From the NCBI GenBank assembly GCA_036897095.1, contig JAYMSP010000113.1, positions 16,847-80,846 of the forward strand: a DNA stretch of 64,000 nt, read 5' to 3'. This DNA is from Plantago elongata (Eukaryota; Streptophyta; Magnoliopsida; Lamiales; Plantaginaceae). Made by a program: the position numbers and the translations under genes. The notes under the pieces are model-generated. The model saw only the letters and a program-made list of their open reading frames with translations. It was not told where the DNA came from and did no database searches. This document shows positions 47,160 to 56,816 of the stretch, in pieces (position 1 is the stretch's first letter; each line of letters begins with the position of its first letter).

Positions 47160-47640
47160 TAACCGCCTTAAGGATTAAGGCTGATATTTCTCCAAATTGG
47201 ATTCGGATTACGTGGAATATGAAAATTATTATTTATTTATCTACCTTCTCCTAATTGGACTCGAATTACGTTATATGAAATTACTGAAACTGGCATGGAA
47301 AAGAAGGCCCAGGTCCCAGGCCTTTACTTGATCCAGACCAATTAATTGATGCGGCCCAGTAGGCTTCTTTTTCTTTTTTGTTTATGGAACGAAAGATAAT
47401 GAACATCTTGAAGTATATAATCTCAAGACTAATTACCCAACAAAAAAGCAGAATCAATTTTACTAAACGTAGAATAATACTTTTACATATTACATATAAT
47501 ATCAATATTAATTATAATTATAAAATAATTCAATAATTTAAAAAAATTACAATTCTACTTAAAAAACATCCAAACAAATTTATTCGAATTAATATCAAAA
47601 ATCCAAATGAATAGATCAAAAAAAGAAAAATGGAGAACAC
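47160..47640. other. Intergenic, no supported gene
   Basis: AT-rich; holds the upstream region of the 46,585 gene. Nothing else recognised. Confidence 0.4.
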
Positions 47641-47685
47641 AAAGATCCGAAGAATTACCGGACTACTCTGGTATCCCCATAACTG

Positions 47686-47900
47686 ATCGGAGTAGGTGAT
47701 CGGAGCTACTCCGATCTACTCAACCGGTCTGGAGCTAAGTAGATCGGAGCAGGCTGCCTGCTCTTATATATATGGAGCAAGTCTTGCTCCAGATCAAAGC
47801 TACTGCAGCTCCAAGATCGTACTGCACAGCTCCGATCGGAGCTTTGCACTCAGTCTGGCAGATCTGAACCTGACCAGGACCGTGTCTGGACCGGTCCTGG
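47686..47900. repeat. Chain of distinct perfect hairpins
   Basis: Successive self-complementary units are GATCGGAGTAG...CTACTCCGATC (11-bp stem, 47,686-47,717), GAGCAGGC-T-GCCTGCTC (about 47,747-47,763), GGAGCAAG-T-CTTGCTCC (47,774-47,790), the 16-bp palindrome AGCTCCGATCGGAGCT (47,828-47,843), CAGATCTG (47,859-47,866) and CCAGGACCG...CGGTCCTGG (47,874-47,900). A poly-T/A-rich tract follows. The unit GATCGGAGC recurs but the stems differ in sequence, so this is not a simple tandem array. Confidence 0.85.
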
Positions 47901-48340
47901 TTCATTTATTTATTTTTTTAATTTTTTTTTAAATATTAATGTAAAGTTAGTTAATTTAATTATAATAAGTAATTAAATAAATATTAACGATTACGAATAT
48001 GGTTTATAACAATATAAACATTTCAAATTCATCATTATTTGTAAAGTATGAGTAATAATTTTATAATATTGATTTTCGACGTGATGGTATCGTAGTGTAT
48101 ATACGTTCATATATTTTCGAAGATGTGATAATTTGATAAATTTTACGAAAATTGGGACTAATTCATATTTATATAATTTGTTGAATCTTTTGTAATATAT
48201 AAAAATATTTCATGCATTTAGTAAAAACGGTCATGCGTTTAACAATCCCCTTACACAATGACATGATAACTCAAAAATACACACCAAGTGCATTCACTTA
48301 TCAGATAAGCATCTACCAACAGATATTTTAAACGACAACG

Positions 48341-48401
48341 AAGCGCAGCTCCGTTGGTAAGACGCTTCACATCCAACCAATAGGTTGGAGGTTCGAGTCA
48401 C
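48341..48401 (+). repeat. tRNA-derived SINE-like sequence
   Basis: An A-box-like 'agctccgttgg' is followed by an anticodon-arm-like stem TCCAACC...GGTTGGA and a near-perfect B box GGTTCGAGTC. The acceptor stem is absent and an A-rich stretch follows, so this is a SINE head and not a working tRNA gene. Confidence 0.6.
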
Positions 48402-48837
48402 TTTAAAAATATAAAAATTTTAAGCACAGATCAAAGTAGTTACTGCAAATGACACCTCTATCCAGTATAGACACAACGATTATGTTCAATCCAAATGGCA
48501 CAAACAAACTCCATAACTGTAACCAAATAGGATCTTTTGTTGAGTGTAATTATGTTTCAGTTGAATATTATCTTTTATGTAGAGTTATGATATTTACTAT
48601 TAATATTTTTAATAGATAAAATTTGTTAAAATTCATTATTTTTCGAATTCAAGTCCACTTTTAATAATTTTCTTAACAAGCTTGGGCTCAGCTCGACTAT
48701 TTAAACATCACTACTTCTTTCTATAGTTTAACTTATTGTAACCGAAATTTAAAAATTATAAAATGCAATAACGATCCTACCATACATGGTAAAAGTAATA
48801 AATGTAAAACATAATGGTAGAATGAAGTAGGAAGTAC
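48402..48837. other. Intergenic, no supported gene
   Basis: AT-rich, possibly including the SINE body. No ORF or repeat recognised. Confidence 0.35.
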
Positions 48838-48851
48838 AATCACTTGCCTTA
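48838..48851. repeat. LINE target-site duplication, left copy
   Basis: 'aatcacttgcctta' next to the poly-T (poly-A of the element) matches 'aattacttgccta' at 52,368-52,380, allowing one substitution and one indel. Confidence 0.65.
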
Positions 48852-49052
48852 TTTTTTTTTCCGATGGAAATATTTCATTCATTGATCAGGCAATAAGCCA
48901 AAAGTACAAGATACAAATAAGGAACTACAAAATTGTGCCATCACTATCATCATTAACAGCTTGACAGGGATTTTGAGCAATCGAGCATGCTTCTCTTGGC
49001 ACCAAACAAAAAGAGACATAATCAAACTGGGACATGGCGCTCTTGATGTCAT

Positions 49053-50460
49053 CTAAAATGGAACCAATTTTTTAGTAGTTCTCAAGATAAGAATGGATGG
49101 CTGAAGTGACAGCAACGCAATCTCCTTCAAAAATAAATAGATGAAAGCCAGCATCAATAGCAAGACGCACCGCTGAACTGGCAGCCATTGGTCTGCAATT
49201 TCAAGAATCAGGACATTAGACAATCGTCTTTTCCTCCAAAGTAAAGTCTGACCATCTGCATCATGTGCCACAATACCGATTTTCGCATAATGTAGATTAA
49301 CTTTGACCGAAACATCGTAATAAAGTTTGATAACATTAGCTGGGGGTGGTTGCCAAGTTTGCGCTCTATGGTTGACAGGGTGAGAACGATCAAACTGAGA
49401 ACAAGCCTCCTTGTACCTGAGAATGTAACAACAAATGAATCTTTGAGCTTCGTTAGGATCGTAGTCTGCACCATCATGTACTCTTTTATTTCTGCTAAAC
49501 CAAATGCTCCAAAGGGAAACCACAAATATCTTGAACTCAGACTTGGATAAATGATTAAAATAATAAGAAATCCAGCTCCAAACATCGTCTGTATTAGCCT
49601 GCAAAATCCTTTGTGGTAAAGTGGACAATGCCCAAAAAACACGGGCATAATGGCATTCGAGGAATATATGCATAGATGTCTCAACACGGCAATTGCAGAC
49701 CGGGCAGAGAGAGTTAGTAACTAAATTCCTCTGCTGGAGAATAAAAAGTGTAGGTATAGCATTCTTAACCCGCCATAAGAAGATTTTGATATTTTCGGAA
49801 TCTTAATATTCCAAACGAAGTTCCAGGAAGTAGAAAGTTGGATAGTCGTTGTTACTGAACGACCTTGCTGGTTTCTAACTCTGAGATCCCTTGCGACATA
49901 ATACGCAGATTTGACGGAGTAGAAGCCAGTTTCATATGGTACCAGATGCGCTTATCAGGAGCAGCAATATTCACCAGCGGAACGCGCAAAATGGTGTCTG
50001 AGTCTTCTGTCCAGAACAGAAGTCGGACCAATTTTGTGTTCCAGCTTGCAGTTTCGTGGTGAATTAGATTCGACAGAGCAGTAGGTCCCAAACCATAAAG
50101 ATCCGGAGTGAAAGGACGCAAAATAATATCCCTCGGAATCCACGAATCAAACCAAATATCAATATTAGTCCCTGAAGTGATCCTCCGATGCACCCCATCC
50201 TTAAGCAAATCCAAAGCTCCCAATATGATCTTCCAAGTGTATGAACAATTTGATTTACTTGTAGCTTCTAAAACATCTCAATGAGGAAAATACTTGGCCT
50301 TCAATACTCAACTCAAAAGTGAGTTTGAAAATTCAATGATCCACCAAATTTGCTTCCCAAGCATTGCAAGATTAAAGCTCCTCAAGTCTCTAAAATTCAT
50401 GCCTCCATCTCTTTTACTTTCACAGAAAGAATGCCAATTAATCCAATTGTTAAAACTATT
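49053..50460 (-). pseudogene. LINE ORF2 C-terminal part (zf-RVT, RNase H-like), broken
   Basis: Reading down the minus strand: GGMNFRDLRSFNLAMLGKQ (about 50,400) is the LINE segment after RT. RITSGTNIDIWFDSWIP (50,150-50,200) and TDDVWSWISYYF (49,560-49,600) follow, then HIFLECHYARVFW (zf-RVT). An RNase H-like DVSVKVNLHYAKIGIVAHDA lies near 49,240-49,320. Stops and frame changes are frequent. It once encoded the back end of the LINE reverse transcriptase. Confidence 0.82.
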
Positions 50461-50462
50461 AG

Positions 50463-51310
50463 ACTAGACTGGAATTGGTACTGAAACTGTAAGCAATGTT
50501 GACTCCAGTGATGAGTCACCAATGGAATAAACAATGATTATCTGTGTAGAATAAAGTGCAGTGGATAAACAGATGGATTTCCACAAATCAATCCAACATA
50601 TATAAAAATATGTTGACGGTCCCTTAGGCTAAATTTTTCACTAGTCATAATAATGGATTTACTCAAGGAGCTTGAGTATATGATCAATCACAAAACGAAT
50701 GATCAATTCACAGAAAACTAGACTTTGAATAAACTCGAACAAAGAACCTACTCTAGTCACTATCACGTCGAATGATTCCCAAACACCTGTTTGATGAACA
50801 TTCACAATATGATAGCAAGTACAAGTCTAGTAAAGCAAAGACACACAAGTATGATATGAATAACTAAAGTCTTGGTGTATTTGTGTGTCTTCGCAAAGCA
50901 GCCTTCTTCCTGTATATATGGAGTCTTCGACTTCTTCTAATTCGATCAGGGAAAGAACAGCCGCAGAAGGAAGGTTTTCTTCTTTGCTTTGTTGGGTCGG
51001 CATCTAGAAGGAAATTATCTCAACATTGAAGATCTTTTTTCATACTTCTAGTCTTTGTCTTGAAGATTCTTTCTATATTGTGGTCGATCTATTGCTTCTT
51101 CTTAAAGGAAGTCTTCGATCACAATTAGTCAAATTACCAAGGTTGTTTCATGTAAAAGAAACACTCAAACAAACACAACTATTGAAATAATTAAGAAATA
51201 CAAGATTAATATATAAAGTGCATTATGCATTGACACTTTCAATCTCCCCCTTAATCTTAGTCTTTCTTCACAAAACATTAGAAAAAACATAAGGCAAGCC
51301 ATTAGATCAA
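50463..51310 (-). mobile_element. Copia LTR fragment with polypurine tract, inserted in LINE
   Basis: On the minus strand 'taagggggagattgaaagtgtcaa' near 51,235-51,258 is a polypurine tract followed by an LTR start TGAAAGTGTC. The LTR-like sequence continues to about 50,470-50,550. It breaks the LINE between the endonuclease start and the C-terminal part. The other LTR edge and a target duplication could not be fixed. Confidence 0.55.
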
Positions 51311-51507
51311 TTTAAACATGCAAAGCAATTAGAAATATCTAAACTAAACATATGAAATTGTTGCTTTAAATTTTTAATCTCTTGGCTACTCATCCTCGTA
51401 TCCATAAGAAAGACCAAACTGGACCAATGTAGGCTAATAGCTTTGCCCAAAGCACGAACCATCCGAGGGTTGCCCAATCCCTGACAGTTCCAAGATAAGC
51501 AACTCAT
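51310..51507 (-). pseudogene. LINE endonuclease N-terminal fragment
   Basis: SCLSWNCQGLGNPRMVRAL, the conserved N-terminus of plant L1-type endonuclease (SWNCQGLG), followed by VFLMDTRMS. It stops near 51,310, where the LTR sequence begins. Confidence 0.85.
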
Positions 51508-51632
51508 TAGTCTAGGCGGTGTTGTTGAGAAACTCCCACCTCTAGTTTTGTGTTTTCATTAGTAATAGTAGGTTGACGTGTTTTATTGGATGGGGTCGGG
51601 TTTGAGTCAATATGCATTGGTCCGGGTGATGG

Positions 51633-52353
51633 TTATTTCTTTTTCGTGGGTTTGATGGCGTTTGTAGAGTTGGCAGGTCGACCTTGTTTTTCCGGTTGTT
51701 TGGCTAGGTTGGTGGAATCGAACAGTGGCACGGGTAGGGTAAGGGTAAGTAGAGTAATTTGTGGTGTTGAAGTATTTGGACGGAATTTGTGGATGGTTCT
51801 TGGCTGGGCTTCGAAAATGGGGTCCAGAGATTGTACAAATTTGGGCTGGATTGGTAAAGCATTAGTGTTGGGCTCATAGATATATGCAATTTCCATAGGC
51901 TGAATTGGTCCAATGATAGCAGTAAATGACGGGAAACTCTGTTTCATGGTGAAACCAGCAATTGTTGTCTTTGACCCAGTGTCATCCGAAGTCTCCAAAA
52001 TACCCTTTCCTTTAGCTTCACGAGAAATAGCAGTTACCACCCCTTTGCCTGGCGAAAAAATGCTCCTTTATTTTCGAACTGACTGCTAACTGATGCATGA
52101 ACTACTTCATGAAACCAACTGTCGTTTGAGATGTCGAATCTGCTTTCTTTTCCGGTTAAAAATCCGATGAACTCCTTCCTGGTGTAGAACCTAGAATTCC
52201 CGGAAGACTAGAATCTGGAATAAACTCCCGAGAATCAATGATTGTTGGAGCATTGATAAACTTGTAAGACTGATTAGCCGCGTTGAAACACATCCAACTT
52301 CCGTACTTCAAATGTTCTTCGCCAACGTTATCATTATCACTAAGTTGCTCCAA
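51633..52353 (-). pseudogene. LINE ORF1 remnant
   Basis: An N-terminal EHLKYGSWMCF-like piece lies at 52,156-52,353, then a 135-codon frame with Pro/Thr-rich, low-complexity content (51,633-52,040). Position directly upstream of the endonuclease fragment supports ORF1 (nucleic-acid chaperone). There is no intact CCHC knuckle. Confidence 0.55.
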
Positions 52354-52367
52354 ACGAGCATGACATC

Positions 52368-52380
52368 AATTACTTGCCTA
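52368..52380. repeat. LINE target-site duplication, right copy
   Basis: 'aattacttgccta', partner of 48,838-48,851. A third related copy, 'caatcacttgcatatatt', lies at about 52,470. Confidence 0.6.
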
Positions 52381-52529
52381 TATTGATAGCCCACAAAGTA
52401 ATGCATATGAGAGTTTTGATTTAGTTATATATACAAGACAAGTCTTGATTTAGTTATATATACATGACAACAATCACTTGCATATATTAAATTACCTCTT
52501 AACTCTCTCACCCAACTCCGCTTCGTTCT

Positions 52530-53100
52530 TCTTGGTTGGGTGCTTTGGCAGGCTCGTAACGAGTTCCTGTTTCGCGATTCATCACTTCGACTTCTACTCG
52601 TTACAGACTCGATGTCAAAAGTTGTTTATGGAACTCGAGCCGGTACACTCTACTACAGATTCGGCACCAACGCATGTTATCAAGTTTACATAGACCCCTC
52701 CACCATTGGGATACATTTGTCTTAATAAGGATGGTTCGGCTCTGAGAAATCCAGGTTTGGCTGGTATCGGGTGTATCTTGCGTTCACACTCCGGGTCTTT
52801 TCTGCAAGCCGCTAGTGGTTACACTGACAATAATATTGCAGAAGTTGTAGCTTTGCGAACGAGTCTTATGCTGGCATTGCAACGAGATTTAACTCACTTG
52901 ATCATATAAACGGATTCTTACTACTTATTTGCTTGTTTGTGTAGGCTTCAGGATCCGGCTCGGGTGCACCAGTCTCTGATGCTTGATATTCGCAGAAGTT
53001 ACAAGCTTTTCAAGCAGTGATGATTTCTTTTATTTACAGAGAGGCCAACAGGGTGGCAGACTATCTGGCAAAGCGAGGTAATGCTATGTATTGTTCAGTT
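52530..53100 (+). pseudogene. LINE RNase H fragment, plus strand
   Basis: WQARNEFLFRDSS (52,545) and an RNase H-like segment with DGSALRNPGLAGIGCILRS (from about 52,730), NNIAEVVALRTSLMLAL, then EANRVADYLAKRG (about 53,040-53,080) with stops between. It matches the RVT_3-type RNase H of plant LINEs. Opposite in orientation to the LINE at 48,852-52,367. Confidence 0.8.
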
Positions 53101-53882
53101 AGTGGTTGTGTTGTATACATAGTTCAGTTAGTATGTTACTCGGGCAGATGAGTCCAGTGTTACATGTTTGGGACATCTGTCCGGATTGACTTGCTACTTT
53201 AGTGTACGCAGACTTACGTTTTGTATTTATGCATCGTATCATCCAAACTTAGCGTTTGGGCTCGTCTGTACATAAATTTAGTTAGTAGTTATACATATTG
53301 CGCTAGTTTTTTAAAAAAAACTTTAGTTCTTAGTTAATTTTAATCCGTAAACATACGTTGTCCAAACTTTTATACAATAAATATTTGAACCCTAAAATTT
53401 CAATATATAGAAAAACTAAACGTTTTACATTTACAATTTAAAATAAATTTATAGTTAAATTTAAAAAATTAGATCGTAAAAAGTTAAAGTGGGAAAACTC
53501 ATTTCAGAACGGTACTATAAATTAGAGATTTAAACAAATCCAATAAATCATTCTAATATCTAAATCAACTTTTAAAAACCTTTACATTAATGAACCATTT
53601 AGAATTTTATATTGACGATTTGACAATCCTGAATAATAAAATGGTAATATTATTACTACTAGATAGGATCATAGATTAGTTTCACTAGTAGGGCACATAT
53701 ATCCATCGTGCTTCCTCACCTTCGGCATATAAGGCGGTGAGATTCAAATTTAAATCTAATATCCGATTCGTTGCTTAGGCAAAAGGACACATTTCTCCCT
53801 GGAAAAAATCTCACACGAAACACTGATATTGAATTCAGATCCTATTCCTAATTATTAAGAAAACCACACCCAAAAAAAGAAC
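53101..53882. other. Intergenic; upstream region of the 53,883 gene
   Basis: AT-rich, no ORF of note. Presumably contains the promoter of the 53,883 gene, but no clear TATA box at the usual distance is visible. Confidence 0.4.
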
Positions 53883-54191
53883 ATGATAAAAGACCAAATG
53901 AAGAAACCTCCTCACCATGGAGAAAAAACCCAAAAAGTGGGCCCGTCGGACCTGACCGAGCCCGAAATGGACGCTGCCTTGCAGCTGATCCAGCTCAGCG
54001 GCGACACAGCGGAGAGCACGGCTAAGACGGTGGAACACAACAGCCGGGAGGAAAGCGTTGGGGAGTCGAATGAGATATCGTCGAAAGTTGGAAGGCCAAA
54101 GAGGTTTCGATCGATTGAAGAGCTTTACGGTATTACTACGCCTATGGTGATCACGAACAAGAGGAAACGGGGTAAGAAATCCATGAAATGA
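53883..54191 (+). CDS. Small uncharacterised plant protein with RSIxELY motif (paralogue of 46,585 gene)
   Basis: ATG at 53,883 gives 102 residues. The next Met (codon 6) is also possible. Features: a Lys/Pro/His-rich start, LTEPEMDAALQLIQLSGD (23-40) forming an amphipathic helix, an acidic Ser-rich spacer, RPKRFRSIEELYG (70-82) and a basic end NKRKRGKKSMK that looks like a nuclear signal. The helix (TE-x-E-x-x-A-x-L-x-L) and the RSI-x-E-(I/L)-Y motif are shared with the protein at 46,585-46,935. GC content is higher than the flanks, as expected for coding DNA. Role unknown. Confidence 0.75.
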   Translation: MIKDQMKKPPHHGEKTQKVGPSDLTEPEMDAALQLIQLSGDTAESTAKTVEHNSREESVGESNEISSKVGRPKRFRSIEELYGITTPMVITNKRKRGKKSMK

Positions 54192-56816
54192 TCGCTTCTG
54201 CAACTTTTTTTCGACTTCTACCTAGCTAGAGCTGATCGTGATGATGATGATGAAAAGAGGAATTTCATTATACTAGAGTTTGAATTACCGTACGTCGTTT
54301 TCGTGTTTACATCGTTTATCGATCATATGGATATGTATGTATATGTCGTTACCACTGCATATTAATCATATTGTATTACTATCATATCATATGTTTGTGA
54401 ATTATATGGAACTAATTACTGCTCACTATAGTCTTAATTAATTGGATATATATATTCTTCCCTTTTATTCTAGATATTCTTTCTTTTTAACCTTAATTAT
54501 GGTTATCTTTATTAACTTCGACAAATAGATTTCTCTGTAATGTATCAAGGGCGCCTATGTCTAAGATTTACTTGTGTTTTTTAAGCCAACAAATGATCAT
54601 ATATTATTTGTGGAATTCAAAAAAGAGAAACATACTATGACCATAAATCGAGAGTATGATATTGCATAATATATTTAAGTGTGGTTTATTATAAGATGTT
54701 AGGAGCGTAACTGAATAAAATTGAACTGAAATTAAATGAAACTGAAATATAATATTATAATTTATAACTAAACAGAGTTAAATTATAAATTAAATGTGTT
54801 CAGGTAAAGAGATGATAGCCTAATTACAATAAATCTCATTATATAAGTAAGGCAGGCAGAACTAAAATATATAGAAAGAAGTCTGGCCGAGTAAATCTAT
54901 TTTAGCTAGATGCACCCTGAAACTATGAAGATATGCAAACTTGAGAGTATGGTGTAAACAATAAGGAGCTCTCTTGTTTAGATAACGTATAGTGTCCTCA
55001 TAAAGGAAGTGTTTAATAGGATATATTAACTATGATTAATCCATACACAGATACATAGTAAGACTGTAAGATTTAATTTAGTCTCGTTTTGTTAGTGTAC
55101 TGAATTCTGGGTATATGCTTATATACCGGGCCTATAAATAATTAATATTATAAATCTTGATTTTAAAGTATGTTTTCCTCATTATGAATTTATATAATCA
55201 ATATCAATACATATTTATGTATCTACTTAGTAAGATTTGAGTCATGCTACTAAACACATTCTTGATTGACACAACGCGTCTACTATTCTCAACTTTCGAA
55301 AGATATACATAGCAGTTCTACCTAATTGGGTCTTGGTACACGCATATTAGTTGCCATTCTCTGAAACTTAGGGACTGATTGCTATAGAATTTGAGTGTCA
55401 TATTTCAACTGGAATTAGAATTTATATGTACAAAATATTTAATTTGTGTGGAAATATGACTACTCCAACGGTATAACAAACCGAGCCTACATATTATAAA
55501 TGGGTTTAAACTTTTTATTGTTAAATAAACTAAAAATTGATCAAGGTAGTTTATAAGAACTCATGAATAGGTCTTCATGATTTTTAATGCTACTTACAAG
55601 TCTAATAATAATAGATATTGAAAGTCATACACAAAAATATATAATAAAAAAGGATAAATTATTTCAGCTGGTAAGGCTTTATTTTCTTTAACTTAAAATT
55701 TATTCAGTCCAGTTAAATTCAATTTAAAAAATTATAGCTTAATAGAATTGAGTGTTAGAACGGACCAATATTTGACACACATGCTTAGTAAAGTATTCCC
55801 GAGCTCCTTCTAGATCCATACATTGGTCTTTTAGTTGCATATCTTGCCGGGTAGTAGAATTTCTAATGTGATCTGCCCCCAAAATGGGATGTTAATTTGA
55901 TGGGCCGAAAATATAGAATCGGTAGTCTTTATGCCGGCTATATTTAAGTTAAGAATATAATCCCAGGAGACTTGTCCAAAATATATATATGGTAATGCAA
56001 TATATTACAGTATACACAATGAAAGTGGGTGAGACTAATAGAAAGGCAGGTTTGTGGTGTGGTGTGGTGTGTTGTTCCATTTTATTTCAATAATTAAAAA
56101 GAAGATACCTAGTCTAATATTCTGGTCGATGCCCAGACGACAAGTATTTGCCCTCTTGGTTGGTATATCTCTAGAAGATGTCAATCATGTGATCTGCCCC
56201 CAAAAGAGAGAAATTATAATAAAAGGGTCGAAGAAAGATTATTTTTCAAAGAAGAAGAAGATCGGGAAAAAATATGTATGTCATTAGCAAATGGGGCTTG
56301 GTGGGAGTTTAAAGCAGGTTAATTAGCTACTTAGAAATTTATTAATAAAATGAAGGTAGTACATCACACTCTCTTGCCCGCAACATTTTGAACTCAAAAT
56401 TTCATTGAACTTTAAAAAGTGTAGAAATTCCTTTTTCACTTCTTTTGTTTCTTTTTCATTTGGAACAAAAAGCTTCAAGTGAAATAGAACTAAAACCATT
56501 GGTATCGTGCAAGTGAAGCCACATTTCAACAGACCATGCATTCTATTTCACTTGCCAAGCATCAATACAGTATATATACATATTCTCCAAGTGATATTTC
56601 TGCATCAACATCATTAACGGTGTACATTATATCTTCATTTTTCGAAAGGAAAGCACGGTCTTGTTAAAGTGAGATTAACATACTACACTAATATATCAGG
56701 GCTCGCAGCCCGCAGGTGCTTATAATTTTAGAATCCTATAAACACCAAATCCTGCTTTGTTATCCGAGCCCCACGAAGACGAACTTACCACTCCAATGGA
56801 ATGAAAGCCCCAAAAT
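54192..56816. other. Intergenic, no supported gene; one MITE inside
   Basis: AT-rich. Contains the inverted-repeat element at 55,371-55,487 and two copies of 'atgtgatctgcccccaaaa' (about 55,866 and 56,186). The right part below 56,817 probably includes the EXO70A 3' untranslated region. Confidence 0.4.
55371..55487. mobile_element. Short inverted-repeat element (MITE-like)
   Basis: The left arm GGGACTGATTGCTATAGAAT...GTCATATTTC pairs with the complement of the right arm (AGGCTCGGTTTGTTATACCG...GTCATATTTCC) over about 37 bp with mismatches. The left end resembles the Tourist-like MITEs at 25,334 and 29,050. No clear target duplication. Confidence 0.5.

Larger units (their letters stand above)
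48852..52367 (-). mobile_element. L1-type LINE, broken and interrupted by an LTR fragment
   Basis: The minus strand has a poly-A tail (48,852-48,860), an RNase H/zinc-knuckle C-terminus (49,053-49,690), LINE C-terminal region (49,850-50,460), an endonuclease N-terminus (51,310-51,507) and an ORF1 remnant (51,633-52,353). About 13-bp direct repeats flank it. Most of the endonuclease and all of the RT core are missing, and LTR sequence occupies the gap. Confidence 0.82.

Noticed and set aside
47686-47900. CRISPR array
   Set aside because: Repeats are not of constant length or spacing, units differ in sequence, and the genome is a plant's.
56054-56287. 77-codon ORF with Lys-rich end
   Set aside because: No family resemblance; lies in the EXO70A 3' flank.
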